NCBI GenBank assembly: GCA_963580455.1
Contig: OY756972.1
Location: forward strand, 5,657,001-5,721,000
Reading direction: 5' to 3'
Length of the DNA: 64,000 nt
Source of the DNA: Euonymus europaeus
Taxonomy: Eukaryota > Streptophyta > Magnoliopsida > Celastrales > Celastraceae
Positions 35,222 to 47,144 of this stretch are shown one piece after another. Every line of letters begins with the position of its first letter. The first letter of the stretch is position 1. The position numbers and the translations under genes are program-made. The notes under the pieces were generated by a model. That model was not told where the DNA came from, did no database searches, and was given only the letters and a program-made list of their open reading frames with translations.

Positions 35222-36355
35222 TTTTTAGACATGGAAAAGGCATTTGACTCGGTTAATTGGTGCTATTTGGAAGTAGTTATGCTCAGGATGGGATTTGGTG
35301 AGAAGTGGAGGAGATGGATTTTGCAATGTATATCCTCAGCCAGAGTCTCAGTGCTTGTAAATGGCTCCCCTACTGAAGAATTTTTTATGCAAAAAGGCTT
35401 AAGGCAGGGGACCCTTTGTCCCCATTCCTTTTCAATATTGCTGCAGAAGGTTTGCATCAGCTTTTTAAATTGGCTGAGCAAAAGGGGATACTTAAAGGAA
35501 TTGAAGTCAAGAGGGGATCTCTTACCATCTCACATATTCATTATGCAGATGATACATTGGTTTTTTGCAAAGCCAAGGAGAAGTATGTCCAATCTGTTAA
35601 AAGGATTTTGAGGTGCTTTCAGTTAATCTCAGGGCTGAAGATTAATTTCTTAAAAAGTGCACTTGTTGGCTAGTTTGGTTCGTAAAGGTATCATCCCAGC
35701 TACTGAAAACACCTGCCCATTCTGTTTTATTGAGGAGGAGACTGTGAACCATTTTTTTTGCCACTACCAAGGTCCCTCAAATTTATGGTATAGAGTGGTT
35801 AGGTGATGGGGTCTAAAGTGGTGCCTTCCAAGGGACATTGAAAATCTATTTAACCAATAGAGCTTCATGGTATACAAGGGGACTTTTCAGAAAAAAGTTT
35901 GGGTTTTGTTTTTCTACTCAGTAGTTTGGGCTATATGGAAGGGGAGAAATCAAAAAATATTTGAAGGTGTAGATGCAGATTGGGAATCTATATATACCAT
36001 TGTTTTTGTTAGACTGCATACATGGTTATATGCCATTGAAAGTAGATTCCCATACTCAAATGTCCAGCTGCAACATACTTCAGATTGCATCATTGCATGG
36101 TCCAATACAAGAAATCTGCAGTCTAGGTCTAATGCTTTTGTGTAGAGTCTAGTGCAGTTTGTGATATTATGTTTGTCTTTCTTTGTGTTTGACAAATATT
36201 TATTTGCCTCCTTCCTTTGTTTTTATTCCTTTCTATTTTTCCTTCTTCTTGAAGGTTTTTTTAATTTTGCTTTGTACATTGATGTTCCTCCGTCATTGGA
36301 GAGGGTATTATCAATATATGCCTAGGCTAAGTCTGTTTATAAAAAAAAAAAAAAC
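35222..36355 (+). mobile_element. 5'-truncated, internally deleted LINE (L1-type) retrotransposon
   Basis: Reverse-transcriptase sequence begins abruptly at DMEKAFDSVNW (35231 on). It continues through VSVLVNGSPTEEF and GLRQG, and has the catalytic YADD at 35542-35553 followed by TLVFCKAKEK. The frame changes at about 35410, where one G appears lost in the GLRQGDPLSPF region. After 35671 the sequence jumps to the zinc-knuckle C-terminal region (PATENTCPFC, then VNHFF, then VWAIWKGRNQKIFEG), so the end of RT is deleted. A 3' UTR and an A14-15 tail finish the copy at 36341-36355. The element is dead. Confidence 0.85.
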
Positions 36356-36369
36356 ATAGTGGTTGCATA

Positions 36370-36745
36370 AGTAATGACCCAACAATTTTGTTTTTGAGTC
36401 TCACATCTATCTCACAAAAACACAATTCTCAATACAATCAAATCAGCATAACACATATTTCAATACTGCCACATCAGTAAAACACATATCCCAATACAAA
36501 AAGATTATCCAACCCAACTACTTTTCTATCCTTCATACTATCCCCATCAAATTTACACCAAAATCAAGGATGGGTCCTACCTTTATTACAAAAAGTCAAG
36601 CCACATCATCATTTACATCACCAAAATACATATCTCAATACAACCATATCAACAAAACACATTTTTCAATACAGTCACATCAGCAAAATACATATTTCAA
36701 TACACATTTGTTGACCCATTAACTTTGCACCATTGTAATTGCCCT
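36370..36745. repeat. Possible MITE-like repeat with 'cacatcag..aaaacacat' internal units
   Basis: The phrase 'cacatcag(c/t)aaaacacat.t.(t/c)caatac' recurs at least five times (36440-36700). The right end has 'caccattgtaattgccc', common at the ends of Mutator-like MITEs. The left end is uncertain because it abuts the LINE tail. Confidence 0.3.
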
Positions 36746-38631
36746 AAAATGCTGATGTGGAAGCAAAAGGAAATATGAAAGAAGAAGCTTGTACTGTGTT
36801 ATTCATTCATAGAATACTAAACCCTTCAAATAGGGAAGGAAATACACCAATGGGCAAAAGTAAGAAATTAGAAGACAAACTAGTTACTGGCTTATTGCAG
36901 CAGCAATTGTGGAACCACCTAAAGAATAGCTCAATATTAATAATTTCCTAGAGACTTGGACAAAAGTTACATACAACTAAGTAATCTAAAACAACTTTTG
37001 ACTCTGCCATATTCTCCAACAGAATCTCCTCCTTGGAAGCCGATGGACTAGTTCCAAGTACATCATAATACATTAATACTCGGTCTCCTTCACCATAACA
37101 CTAGAATTTAGAGGAAACGCATCGCGTTGCGAGGTGCTCTACGGCTGCGAGGAGCTCAACAGATGTGAGGAAAATTATGACAGTCTGGAGAGCCATAGCC
37201 TATAGCTATAGCCCCATATATATAAGTAGAGGCTGATTCTGACTAGTCCAGTTCATCATTGTGGAAAGAAATTGTAAATGAGTGAAAATTTAAGGAAGTA
37301 TGCATGCATGCAGTAAGAACAGATTACTCAAAGTCAAAGCCACTGTCCTCCATCTTTTCCTTCTCTCTCTTAACTAAAAGAAGACAACATAACCTATTCA
37401 TCTAGCAGAACACCAACAGTTGTGCAAGGAATTATAGTTCTAGTTTATACTTTGGTTCCACAACTTACCATGATTATTTGAATATGTTAAGTCTTAACAA
37501 TCCAAAAATCTAATCTGAGGGACAGTGATGTTGCAGGATGCATTTCGATCCTCTTCAATACATGAAAATAAGCAGGCAAAGGGGAACATATATATATAAT
37601 GACTAAAGGATAATCATAATATCACCAAAAGATCACAAGAAATAGCCCAATGCAACTAATTTTATCAATATAAGCATCTAATTAATATTCAATCGGTGCC
37701 TCAGGATGAAATCTGAACAACAACCAGTTGCTCACTTTTCTAACAGAGGCTTAAAACTGTGCCACTGCTTCATCTGAAGCTGCTGGAGTACAAAATCTCA
37801 ATCATCAACTATTGCACCATCTTCCTACAATTCCAACAGTACTGGAGGAAAACTTTAGACCAAAATATCACTCCACTTTTCTCTTTGTAAAATCTTATTT
37901 AGTTTCAGATGACTGGTTAGTTGTCTCTCAATCATATATAATCCAAAGACCATTCGACTCACATCCTGACCAAAACTTTCGAAGAATACAGCAAAACATG
38001 ACTGAAGTCTCCGCCAAATTCACAATCTTTAGTGGTGTATGAAGAGCATGAATGTGCATAAAGCAAGCATGAATGTGAATAGACACATCTAATGACACAC
38101 ATCAACAAGACAACAGGCAAAACATCATACATCCTTCCCCAATCACTTAAAAAAACAGAAGTCCTTAGCAACCCATTGCATAGATACTGATTTGATTCAC
38201 ATAACATTCATCAACATTGACAACATCTGTAACTAACATGAGTTGAAGAACTCTGTTGATAGCAACATAATATATACCAGTATCTTTCATAAAATGCGAA
38301 AAGTGTCAGAATTATTTCCAATAGTGGATACCCGATTCCATCCGTATGAATCGATCCACGCATTACAACGAGAGTCTTGTCAGGTTAAACATGATTCAAC
38401 AAACCCAAAATTATCACTAGTCATAATTATTGTCTGAAATTTCTTCATTGATCGTATCAAAATTCCTCGTCAGGAAAAGCACAAAAAGAATATTAGAAGG
38501 GAAAGGGAAGCTAAACTCACCTGAGAATGTGAAGGAAGAAAACCGATGTTGCCGTGTCTGTCGCCAACAGCGATTCTCCGAAACACGATCTTTTTTTCCA
38601 ATTAGGGTTCACAAAAACAGGGAGGAAAAGT
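36746..38631. other. 1.9-kb gene-poor stretch; possible minus-strand spliced non-coding transcript
   Basis: No coding gene was assembled. On the minus strand a leader-like block (38520-38630) ends in a consensus donor, ctcag then gtgagt, at 38520. A minus-strand acceptor (tgtag) lies at about 37832. A short frame ends MEDSGFDFE at about 37322-37351. These hints fit a spliced transcript that starts near the tRNA gene, but no conserved protein could be read. Confidence 0.3.
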
Positions 38632-38635
38632 AAAA
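38632..38635 (-). terminator. Pol III terminator of tRNA-Pro
   Basis: On the minus strand TTTT begins 12 bases after the tRNA 3' end, and a second TTTT follows (38626-38629). Such short T runs stop RNA polymerase III. Confidence 0.6.
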
Positions 38636-38647
38636 TTCAATTGGATC

Positions 38648-38719
38648 GGGGCGTTCCGAGAATCGAACTCGGGACCTCTCGCACCCAAAGCGAGAATCAT
38701 ACCACTAGACCAAACGCCC
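38648..38719 (-). tRNA. tRNA-Pro (anticodon UGG)
   Basis: The gene is 72 bases and intronless. The acceptor stem GGGCGTT pairs with AACGCCC, with one discriminator base C. The D-arm carries the A-box (TGGTCTAGTGG). The anticodon loop TTTGGGT gives UGG, read as proline, on a CTCGC/GCGAG stem. The T-arm has the B-box GAGTTCGATTC. All arms pair, so it looks functional. The 3' CCA is not encoded, as usual in eukaryotes. Confidence 0.96.
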
Positions 38720-39554
38720 TGATGTTGTAAGTCATGGAGTTTTATACTATAAAGCTTGTTAAAGATTACAAATGTACAATTAATGGAATTTTCACTGGAT
38801 ACCCAAGTTACAACTTCGCATACACTATAGGATGAGTATTTAACTGTGAGCTGTCAGCCATTCATTCCATTTCATTTCTTTGTGGCCTGCCTATGCTTAC
38901 AAATGAAGAATACATGATATTGAGAGCAAGACTAGTAGTAGGCCTTTGGATGCCCCTGTTTACAGTTTAATTCTCTAACACAGATCAGATTATGAAATGT
39001 GAAAAGATCAAGATGGCCAACTAACAATGAACAGACAAAGTTATGGCCCTATGGGCCACTCAAAAAATCTATGCACTTGACAGAGATAGAAAATAATGTC
39101 AGACAATGACACTCATGGTCCCTGATGGACCAATTCAAACTTTTGAAACATTGCTTCAGATTCAACTTTGCTTGTCTATGTTTATATGACAGAGAGGATG
39201 ATACACAATATTTTGCAATTTTAGCTCAAGATTTATCCTATCTGTTTATGCAAATTGCTGCCATTTTTCCATCCAATTCAATGAGCATTTCATGTGCTGA
39301 TTGAAGCTGGCAGGGAATTGGAAGGAAAAAAAGAAGAATAGAGATTTAAGACAGTTGCTTCAAAAGTTGGAAAGAATGATTGTCAAACACTACTCAATCA
39401 AACATTAGGTGGCTAACAAGACTATATCTCTGCTTTTGGTCTCTTTTATCACCAGCAACCTTAATTTCTACAACCCCCACTTTTTATCATCTCCTCCTCC
39501 TCATATCTTTGGTGACAATAGTGGTGTTTGAACAAAGCAAGAGAAGAGAAAGTC
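38720..39554. other. Upstream region of WLIM1
   Basis: No other gene. It presumably holds the WLIM1 promoter and leader. The 120 bases before the start codon are CT-rich (cccccactttttatcatctcc type), as in many plant 5' leaders. Confidence 0.45.
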
Positions 39555-40991
39555 ATGGCATTTGCAGGAACAACCCAGAAATGCATGGCCTGTGACAAGA
39601 CTGTGTATCTTGTGGATAGGCTAACTGCTGATAACCGCGTGTATCACAAAGCCTGCTTCCGCTGCCATCACTGCAAAGGAACTCTCAAGGTAATCTTCTC
39701 ATTTTAGTTTTCCTTCCGAGTTTAACTTCAGATCTTTTGGAGCTTCATCTATCTACTCTCAACAGCTGCATCTTGATCTATCTACAATCAACAGCTGCGC
39801 AGCTAAATCTTGAGTCCTGCTGCATATAACACACATTTTAGCATCCATATTAATATCAATAGTGGTTTACATGAATCCATGAGAACTTGAAGAGATTAAA
39901 ACAATGTGATTTTATTATAGATCAGACATGATCGGAGCAAGTGAAACTTGAATCCTCAATTTCACAATTATATTATTCACATGTGGGTTTTGTTCTGATG
40001 TAAAGATTGTATCTGAGTTGAGAAAAATTTCGTCCATCGTCGTTGCAGTACTAGTGTACTACTTCCCCCTTGATGGTCTAATAACTAGCCAACCAAATTC
40101 ACAAAACAAAACATGATAAGTAAAACTAACAAGCAGAAACTAGAAGCATATATTGACCTTGACGTGCAGCCATAGAGACCCACACATGAGAAGAATACCA
40201 GGCGTAAATTCGAACGGATATTCAAAAATGCAGTGGATGAAGTAATGAGAGAACATGATTTACCGGAGCAATGTATCAGTTCTGCAAAATTCTAATGATA
40301 GATGAATCTCTCTGCAGCTTGGCAACTACAATTCCTTTGAAGGAGTCCTGTATTGCAGGCCACACTTTGATCAACTCTTTAAAAGGACTGGTAGTCTGGA
40401 CAAAAGTTTTGAAGGTAGCAAAAACAAAAAATTCAGATACACACCCCTGATTGACTTGGTTTAATTCTTCATAGCAGCTAGTTATTTGTTTATATCTGAA
40501 TTTTCTGTCTAGGGACGCCAAAGATTGCAAAACCAGAGAAAACTGTAGATGGAGAGGTAATTCCTAAAGTTACATATGTTTGTCATGAGTTTCCGATACC
40601 TGAACACTCCTGATATTTAGCTGTTTTGGACAGAAACCGACGGTGAATAAAGCCTCAAGCATGTTTGGTGGAACCAGAGAAAAATGTGTTGGCTGCAAGA
40701 ACACTGTTTATCCCACTGAGAAGGTAAATACATAAACTCTAGTTTAGATAAGTACACGAACCTTCTCCGCTGAGAAAATCTCATCCTTCTTTCCAGGTTT
40801 CGGTGAATGGAACCCATTACCACAAGAGCTGCTTCAAATGCAGCCATGGAGGGTGTGTGATTAGTCCATCCAACTACATAGCTCATGAAGGGAGACTTTA
40901 CTGCAAACACCACCACAACCAACTCATCAAGGAGAAAGGTAACCTAAGCCAACTTGAAGGTGACAATGACAAAAATCAAGTGTCTCTGTGA
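39555..40991 (+). CDS. WLIM1: LIM-domain actin-bundling protein WLIM1, five exons
   Basis: Exons are 39555-39689, 40318-40414, 40513-40556, 40634-40723 and 40797-40991, all GT-AG, giving 186 residues. Two LIM zinc-binding domains are visible. LIM1 has C10, C13, H31, C34, C37, C40, C58 and H61. LIM2 has C110, C113, H131, C134, C137, C142 and a C-terminal YCKHHH. The linker carries FEGTPKIAKPEK and then MFGGTREKCVGC, and the tail is short (EKGNLSQLEG..). This matches plant two-LIM proteins of the WLIM1 group, which bind and bundle F-actin in the cytoplasm and also enter the nucleus (established for the family). The exon layout, with LIM1 split after residue 45, agrees with the family as I recall it. 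Confidence 0.95.
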
Positions 40992-42255
40992 CTGACAAAG
41001 TGGCGTCCAGAGAAATTCCTGCAGAATCATGAACCTAGCTCTTCTTCTCAACTTCTACTCTTCCTGCACACCATGTCTCCATCAGTCCAGAAAATTATGA
41101 ATATTGTTCCCTTCACTAGTTTGGCTCTCTCCTCTGCTGTCCTCATTTTGCTCTCAACATTTATGATTTACTACTAGCCAAACGATTTGTAAGCCGTATG
41201 AGTGTATAAGATATTTGTTATTATAAGGTGATTATGTTGCAGTTGTGGATGCTCAAATGGGATGCCAAGACCTATTGTTTTGACATTTCGAAATTGGTGA
41301 ATATTTTGTGGCCATTAGTGATTTTTGTTTTATTGGAACTGGAAATATGCCTGAGAACCATTCTCATGGTCAGGCTTGATAAAAATATTTTGCTATCACT
41401 ATATGTCTTTAACTAAAGTTGCTGGGGGCATAACAAACAAATGGTTTAAAACCAATTCTAGTTACAAGGATGCATCTCAATGAATAAAGGACAATCACTG
41501 AACATGGAGGTAGCTTGCAGTTTAGCATTGAAATGATTGCAGGTGGGCAAGGGAAGAAGAGGATGAAAAATTAAAACGTTCTTACAGTAAAAGAATGTTC
41601 CTGAACTGAGTTACAGAAATCAAAACATACAACAACAAAAAATGTTTGGGAACTGAGTTAGAGAAACTGCTAATGGACCTGAAGACTTGCACACCTTTTC
41701 AATGTGGATAAGGGTCTGTCTTTTAACCTGCAGATCATGATATCAAGCAAGCAAAAGATTAGGGAAATAGTAAATAACTTTCATGCTTCAAAAGCTTCTC
41801 ATAAAGTAGGCACCAAGGAATCTTGTGTGGCACAGAGTCTATGCAATGTTTCTTGCCTTTCTATCACGCAGATGCAGATCAGTATTAAATCATGTGAGCG
41901 TAGCAACAAAATAAAGATGTTGAAATGAGAACAAAAAAAAGGGCAGGGGCACCAATGAAGAAAAAGAACCTCAATGTTTAGATTGATCAATGCTATCAAA
42001 GCCATTATCAATGTTTTAGGACTGAAAAAGATGAAGGGAAGTTCATAATCCAACAACCCATAGAATCGTTATGACTCGCAGTTTGCACAAAGAAGAAGGA
42101 TACATAGAGAATTTCCAAAAGAAAAAATTAAATTACAGAATGAAAAATTAGTATTTCTACGGCAATTTCAGTATAAATGAGGCACATAGCATTAAAGATT
42201 TAAGACATCACAATATCACTAATTTACATTGCAAATGATGGTCTAAAAGAAAATA
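40992..42255. other. Convergent 3' region between WLIM1 and the F-box gene
   Basis: This holds the WLIM1 3' UTR and flank. No further gene is recognised; frames here are short and unconserved. Confidence 0.45.
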
Positions 42256-44221
42256 TCAATCGCCAGATTGTCCGACTGCATCCATTAGAAAACCATCTTT
42301 TGCAATATGCTTCAGGTCTATAACAAAGTTATCGCGGAGAAACCCAAATCCAAATGTCCCATCTCTGTACTGCCAAATCCTACCCTCCGCATCGCGCGGA
42401 TTTGGAGAAGTATCTGTCAAGCCAGGAATTACTAAATCATAACTTGAATTTATGTACACTATGCGGATGACCTCCTCATTGCCCGTGAAAGAGTATTGCA
42501 TCTGTCCGTGATTTACTGCTGCAAGTGGCCGCTGATGTATGCGACTGGCATATAAACTTTCTTCTACTGTAGGAAACGGAGGCTCAATAAATGTAGGCTT
42601 CGATGTCCAAAATACAGGGGCAGATCTAATGAGATGTTCAGACAAGTCCCTAACCCTTCGGCAGGTGATGCCTCCAAGATCATATGCCACCAGATAAAAT
42701 TCCAAGTTCATGTCATCTCGAAAACCCTACAATACGGAGCACGTGTAAGTCTCCAGTAAGAAATCTGGTATACTATTTAGCAAAACCTAGAATAAGAAAA
42801 CAAACGAAGCTTATAGTAAGAGATCACAAGGAACAAGGAGTGATTAATGTGGACAAGACTTAACCAAACAGTTTCAAAGCCTGATTAAAGTTTAGTGATC
42901 AAACAGTTTCAGCCTGATTAAACAAGTAGTTCAGTGACATCAGTCACAGCTTAGTTGGTGTAATGGAGGAGCATGACCTTGTTAGGGAGGTATGTACATC
43001 CAATAAGCAAACCAAATGTGATTTTTTTTATAGCTAGTACAAGGGAACTCTAAGCAAATCATCAATGGAAACAGCCAATAGACGAAGTAGATAGAAACTC
43101 AATATCAATGAAGTAAAGGGGAAAAAAAGGCACTATACCTCTAATTTCACAAATCTTCACAACTATGTACAAGAATTGTTCCAGTAGGCAAAAACAGCTA
43201 CAAACACATACACCCACATCACTTCACAAATATTTCTACCATTTATCAATGATACATAAAATTATGAACAATAGGAATAAAAAACATAGGTGAAGAATCA
43301 AACCTTCCACAATCCCTGCAAAGGGCGTGCCGGGGTGGGCGAGCACTCAACAACCTTGATAAAGTGCTCTGTCTCCCACCGCCTCCTCGTGGCCTGCCTC
43401 TCCTTCTCCCTTCTCCTCTGCCTCCTTGCGGCCACTGTGCTCGTCCTGTTTGCAAAATGCTGGTACATTTCAGACATCTCTGGCAAGCTCCCCGGTGTGC
43501 CACCCTCTACTTCAATAGCTTCCTCCTCTTCTCCGCGCAAATTTGATGAACTTGAACTTCTTGTAAAGCCGTTCTTATTTGATTCTGGAGAAGAATAATT
43601 CAAATTCCGATTCTCCTCCACAGTGAAGTAGGAATTCCCCATGAAATTGACATTCACCGGAATCAGGTGGTTATCCAAATACCCGAATTTCCAGTAGCTC
43701 GCAATATTAACGGATATTTCACCATTGCACCCATCGAAATCGAGAAAATTCACGATCTGCCCCTCCTGTGATATAGCCAAATACAAAAACGGCGACTTTA
43801 TTACGTGATAGGTGCCGTTTCTGGAGGGGGAAACGCGAGAGCCGGCAAGAAACGACGGTCCCCACTCGAAGAAAATCAACGACGGGGATTCGGCCCGAGT
43901 CGTTGCATGGGAATTGCCGCACCGACGCCAGAACCCGATCAGATTCTCCCACTTGTCAAGAGTCTTGTAGAGGAGTTTGTAGCTGATTTGACCGTTTCCC
44001 CAATTCCTGATCTGGGTTTTGGAGCCCCACCTCCTCTCGCATAAGGTGTACCAGAGCTTGCTGTCGCTTCGACATATTGATACAGATTGTTTCGAGGTGC
44101 AAGCAAAATTGGCGATTTCAGACGGGGTAAGAAACGATAAGACGCAGAGCTGGACGTCCTCAGGGAAATCTGCGAAGGAATAACAAGAGATTGTAATAGC
44201 TGGTTTATTGAGATTCGCCAT
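42256..44221 (-). CDS. F-box protein similar to At3g12350, two exons
   Basis: Exon 1 runs 44221-43304 and exon 2 42726-42256, with GT at 43303-43302 and AG at 42728-42727. Joined, they give 462 residues. The F-box lies at about residues 16-62 (SFADFPEDVQLCVLSFLTP, then LWYTLCERRWG), for SKP1 binding in an SCF ubiquitin ligase. A conserved middle follows (WENLIGFWRR, then FFEWGPSFLAGSRVSP). A basic helix ARRQRRREKERQATRRRW lies near 265-285. The C-terminal half includes HLIRSAPVFWTSKP and EGRIWQYRDGTFGFGFLRD. I place the start at MANLNK. An in-frame ATG at 44281 would add 20 residues of no known conservation. The second exon's GFRDDMNLEFYLVAYD follows on from GLWK, as expected. Substrates are unknown. 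Confidence 0.88.
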
Positions 44222-44828
44222 GACGGATTTTCTTGGGAAATCGGAGAACTTTCTCGGGAAAATGTGGCTGAGGGCGTGCAAAGAGTTAATGTAATTACGG
44301 ACGTCGGATTAGAGTTCGGTAGATTCTATGAGAAGAGGGAATGATTCTTTGGAGTCGCGAGGAGGAAAAATGAATAGAGCCCTGGAAGTTTCGACTTTCG
44401 AAGATAGTCTGTGCTGCAGTGATGGGGGTATAACTGTTAATCATAATTTATTATTGGGATAAATTCTAAAAAAGCCAATGTAATTTCACAAAAAGATCAA
44501 ACAAGCCCCTGTACAAAATTCTGGGCACAATTCCAAAGCAGTGACGACACATTATCTTAATGAAAATATTAGGGCTGTCAAAAAATAAAGTCAAAATTAA
44601 CTAAAATCGAATGGTTTGATTTCATCAACATTCGATAACTGACAAAATTTTTTGACTAAATTTCAGAACTATAGATATTTGAATAGTAAATGAGCATGTT
44701 CGACAGAATTGGGGTTGGGTTCACTGTTAAAAAGCCGATCAAGGGTGCCTGCAGACTGCAAGGGAAACGGCAGGCTGCGGTACCTGTAGTCGTGTGATTT
44801 ATTTTTATATTTAAAAAATAATGTGAGT
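44222..44828. other. 5' flank of the F-box gene
   Basis: No gene. It probably contains the minus-strand promoter. The far part (about 44450-44700) is AT-rich and unremarkable. Confidence 0.4.
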
Positions 44829-45952
44829 CTCATACTCTGTTATTAATTTTTTTTTTGAAATAGACATTTCCAAATTTGTATTACGAAAGTAATATGAAGT
44901 CATGAACTAGAGCTTGCCTAACCGATACAGGCACCTCATTTAACATAATAACATGCTCAGAAGAATTTCTCCCTAGTCTAGCTAGGCTATCAGCTACGGA
45001 ATTGTTACTCCGGGGAGTAAAAACAATAGAGCAATGAAGACTTGGAAGGAGCGCTCGAATCGACTCAATAACATGCCCAACTGCAGTCAGCCCCTCATGC
45101 GGATCATGGATTGCATTAATCACTTCCAAGGCATCACCTTCCAATATAAAATTAGATATATTCAAATCCATTGCTAACTGAATGCCGTGGAGGAATGCTT
45201 GCGCCTCCACTACAGCAGCTCCTCCAGCCGAATAAGTCCTTTTATACGCAGAAGCAACAACAACTCCATTGTGGTTACGAATAACAACCCCCATGCCCCC
45301 AAAAACCTCCCCCGTAGCAACACTGCCATCCACATTAACCTTAAAAAAACCAAGAGGACACTCCCAGTGGTCACTACGAATTTGATGGGGAGAAGGGGAC
45401 TGCCCACCACGCAACATTGCCTGATAATCAAAATGAAGCTTTTGAGCTTGGCCAATTACTGCTGAATCAACAACCACCTCTCCCTCGTAGAGGAGCTTGT
45501 TTCGAGCCAACCAAATCCGGTAAAGCAAAATGAAAAGAAAACCAAGACCATCCATATTCAAATGAACAAAAAGGGAGGTTAACCAATCTACCAAGGTGGC
45601 ATCACTATGAGTAAAAAGGGTCGGGTCCATATTGCTACTGATCCAGAGATTGTGAAAATCGGGGCAATCTTTAAAAATATGCAAGCCATTTTCTGGAGAC
45701 CCCCCACACCTTCTGCACTGAGTGGAAACCTCCACACCACGAGAGGCAAGATTAGAGAGCGTTGGCAAGCTGTCATGGCATAACCTCCACACAAAAACTT
45801 TCACCTTATTGGGAACCTGTAATGACCAGATAGTCTTCCACGGGAATGGATTTGTCAAGGCCATAGCAGTAGACTCACTCAAGGAAGATTGGCCCCGGAC
45901 TATGGATTTGCCGATTTCACTCAAGGAAGATTGCTACTCATACTCTGTTATT
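44829..45952 (-). mobile_element. 5'-truncated LINE with exact 16-bp target duplication
   Basis: The flanks 44829-44844 and 45937-45952 are the identical 16 bases ctcatactctgttatt. The body (45936-44845, minus) ends in an A-rich tail (T11 on plus at 44847-44857). One open frame of 347 codons (45924-44881) holds the LINE zinc-knuckle region (FVWRLCHDSLPT, then CRRCGGSPENGLHIFKDCP). An RNase-H domain follows, with FFKVNVDGS, GGMGVVIRNHNG, VVEAQAFLHGIQLA, LEGDALEVINAI and SNNSVADSLAR. RT and endonuclease are missing, so it cannot move itself. The open frame and perfect duplication suggest a young insertion. Confidence 0.92.
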
Positions 45953-45965
45953 GATAGAAGGAAAA

Positions 45966-46371
45966 TCATATATAACTCATATTTTGGGAAATCATGATAG
46001 TACATATCTAGTTATTTTATTAATTTTTCTATTTTAATTAATTATTTTACTGTCTTATTCAATATGCTAAACAATTATTTGGTTTATAATTTTATTATAA
46101 TTAATTATTAGTTTGTTAGGGTTTCGCGAAATCATTTTTCTTAGGGTTTAACACTTAGTGTTTAAGTTATAGCATGAAAATTCGATACACGAGTCTGTTA
46201 GGGTTTAGCGAATCTGTTCCTCTTAGAGTTTAACACTTATTGTTTAGGTTATAGCATGAAAATTCGATACACGAGCTCGTTAAGGTTTAACGAATTCGTT
46301 TTCCTTAAGATTTAACACTTATTGTTTAAAAATGTGCTATCATGGGCTTCTCAAAAATGAGTTATTTATCA
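45966..46371. repeat. MITE copy 2 with internal ~95-bp tandem repeats (family also at 33799-34209)
   Basis: The left end ataactcatattttgggaaa pairs with the complement of the right end (ataactcatttttgagaag) for over 30 bases. The interior holds tandem units with 'gttagggtttagcgaa' and 'gtttaacacttattgtttagg', the same plan as at 33799. It begins only 14 bases from the LINE target duplication. Confidence 0.65.
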
Positions 46372-47144
46372 CTATCCTTGATACAAAGCTACGTTCTTCC
46401 CTCTCTGCAATTTACACTGCAAGTATAAATGGATTCAATCAGTGCGGTGGATGGACCCAAGGGTCTGAGATACTCGATTTTTTCTTGCCCTTCTCCTTTT
46501 TGATCATGTAACCCTGGTTTTCCCACTTCCTTTCAAGCTGCACTATCAGATTCTCAAGGATCCATCTTCCCTTGTCTTCGCTACTTCGCACCCCATGCAT
46601 CAAACGTCGAAGTGAAGTTTTATTCATTGTTTGCCAAATTTTCTTCACTTATACATTATATGAAGGGTCCCATTTATACTCCTTTTACAAAATTAAAAAA
46701 ATCAAATAGAGGTAGTTAGCATGAATGGTTGAGCATATACTAAAGAATGAACAAAAAGTTATAATTACCTTGAACTTTAATAAAAAGTAATCCCTATATT
46801 ACTAAGTAGTCTCGCTCCATACAATGACAGAATTTTCCAACTTGCCCTTTATGATTTGGGTAATTTTCCTATCAACATTGTCAGGCTCAAGTCAAAAAAT
46901 GCATAAATTAAAAAATCATATAAGTAACATAAATATTCACCTAAATAATGTAAATTAAATAGAAATAAGGAAAAATATAATTAAATATAAATAAGGAAAA
47001 GTGTACTTACAAGGCACTAGAAGGTCATTTCTACATAGAGCTGTCAATGTCACGAACCCTAATCCTCTGCGACGAGGAGTATCCAATATCGTATGTCTCT
47101 GATACTAATGAAGTCTGAGTGTCGGGCATATCGTCCTGTGTCTC
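46372..47144. other. Intergenic DNA, no gene recognised
   Basis: Short frames only. The minus-strand reading from about 47195 to 47035 (see the inverted repeat entry) may extend into this stretch as an exon of an unrecognised gene. Confidence 0.35.

Noticed and set aside
37322..37351. Minus-strand frame ending KEKMEDSGFDFE as the last exon of a protein gene
   Set aside because: It looks like a real C-terminus, but no upstream coding exons could be joined to it.
43246..44044. Plus-strand and alternative-frame ORFs opposite the At3g12350-like gene
   Set aside because: They are shadows of the conserved minus-strand coding sequence.
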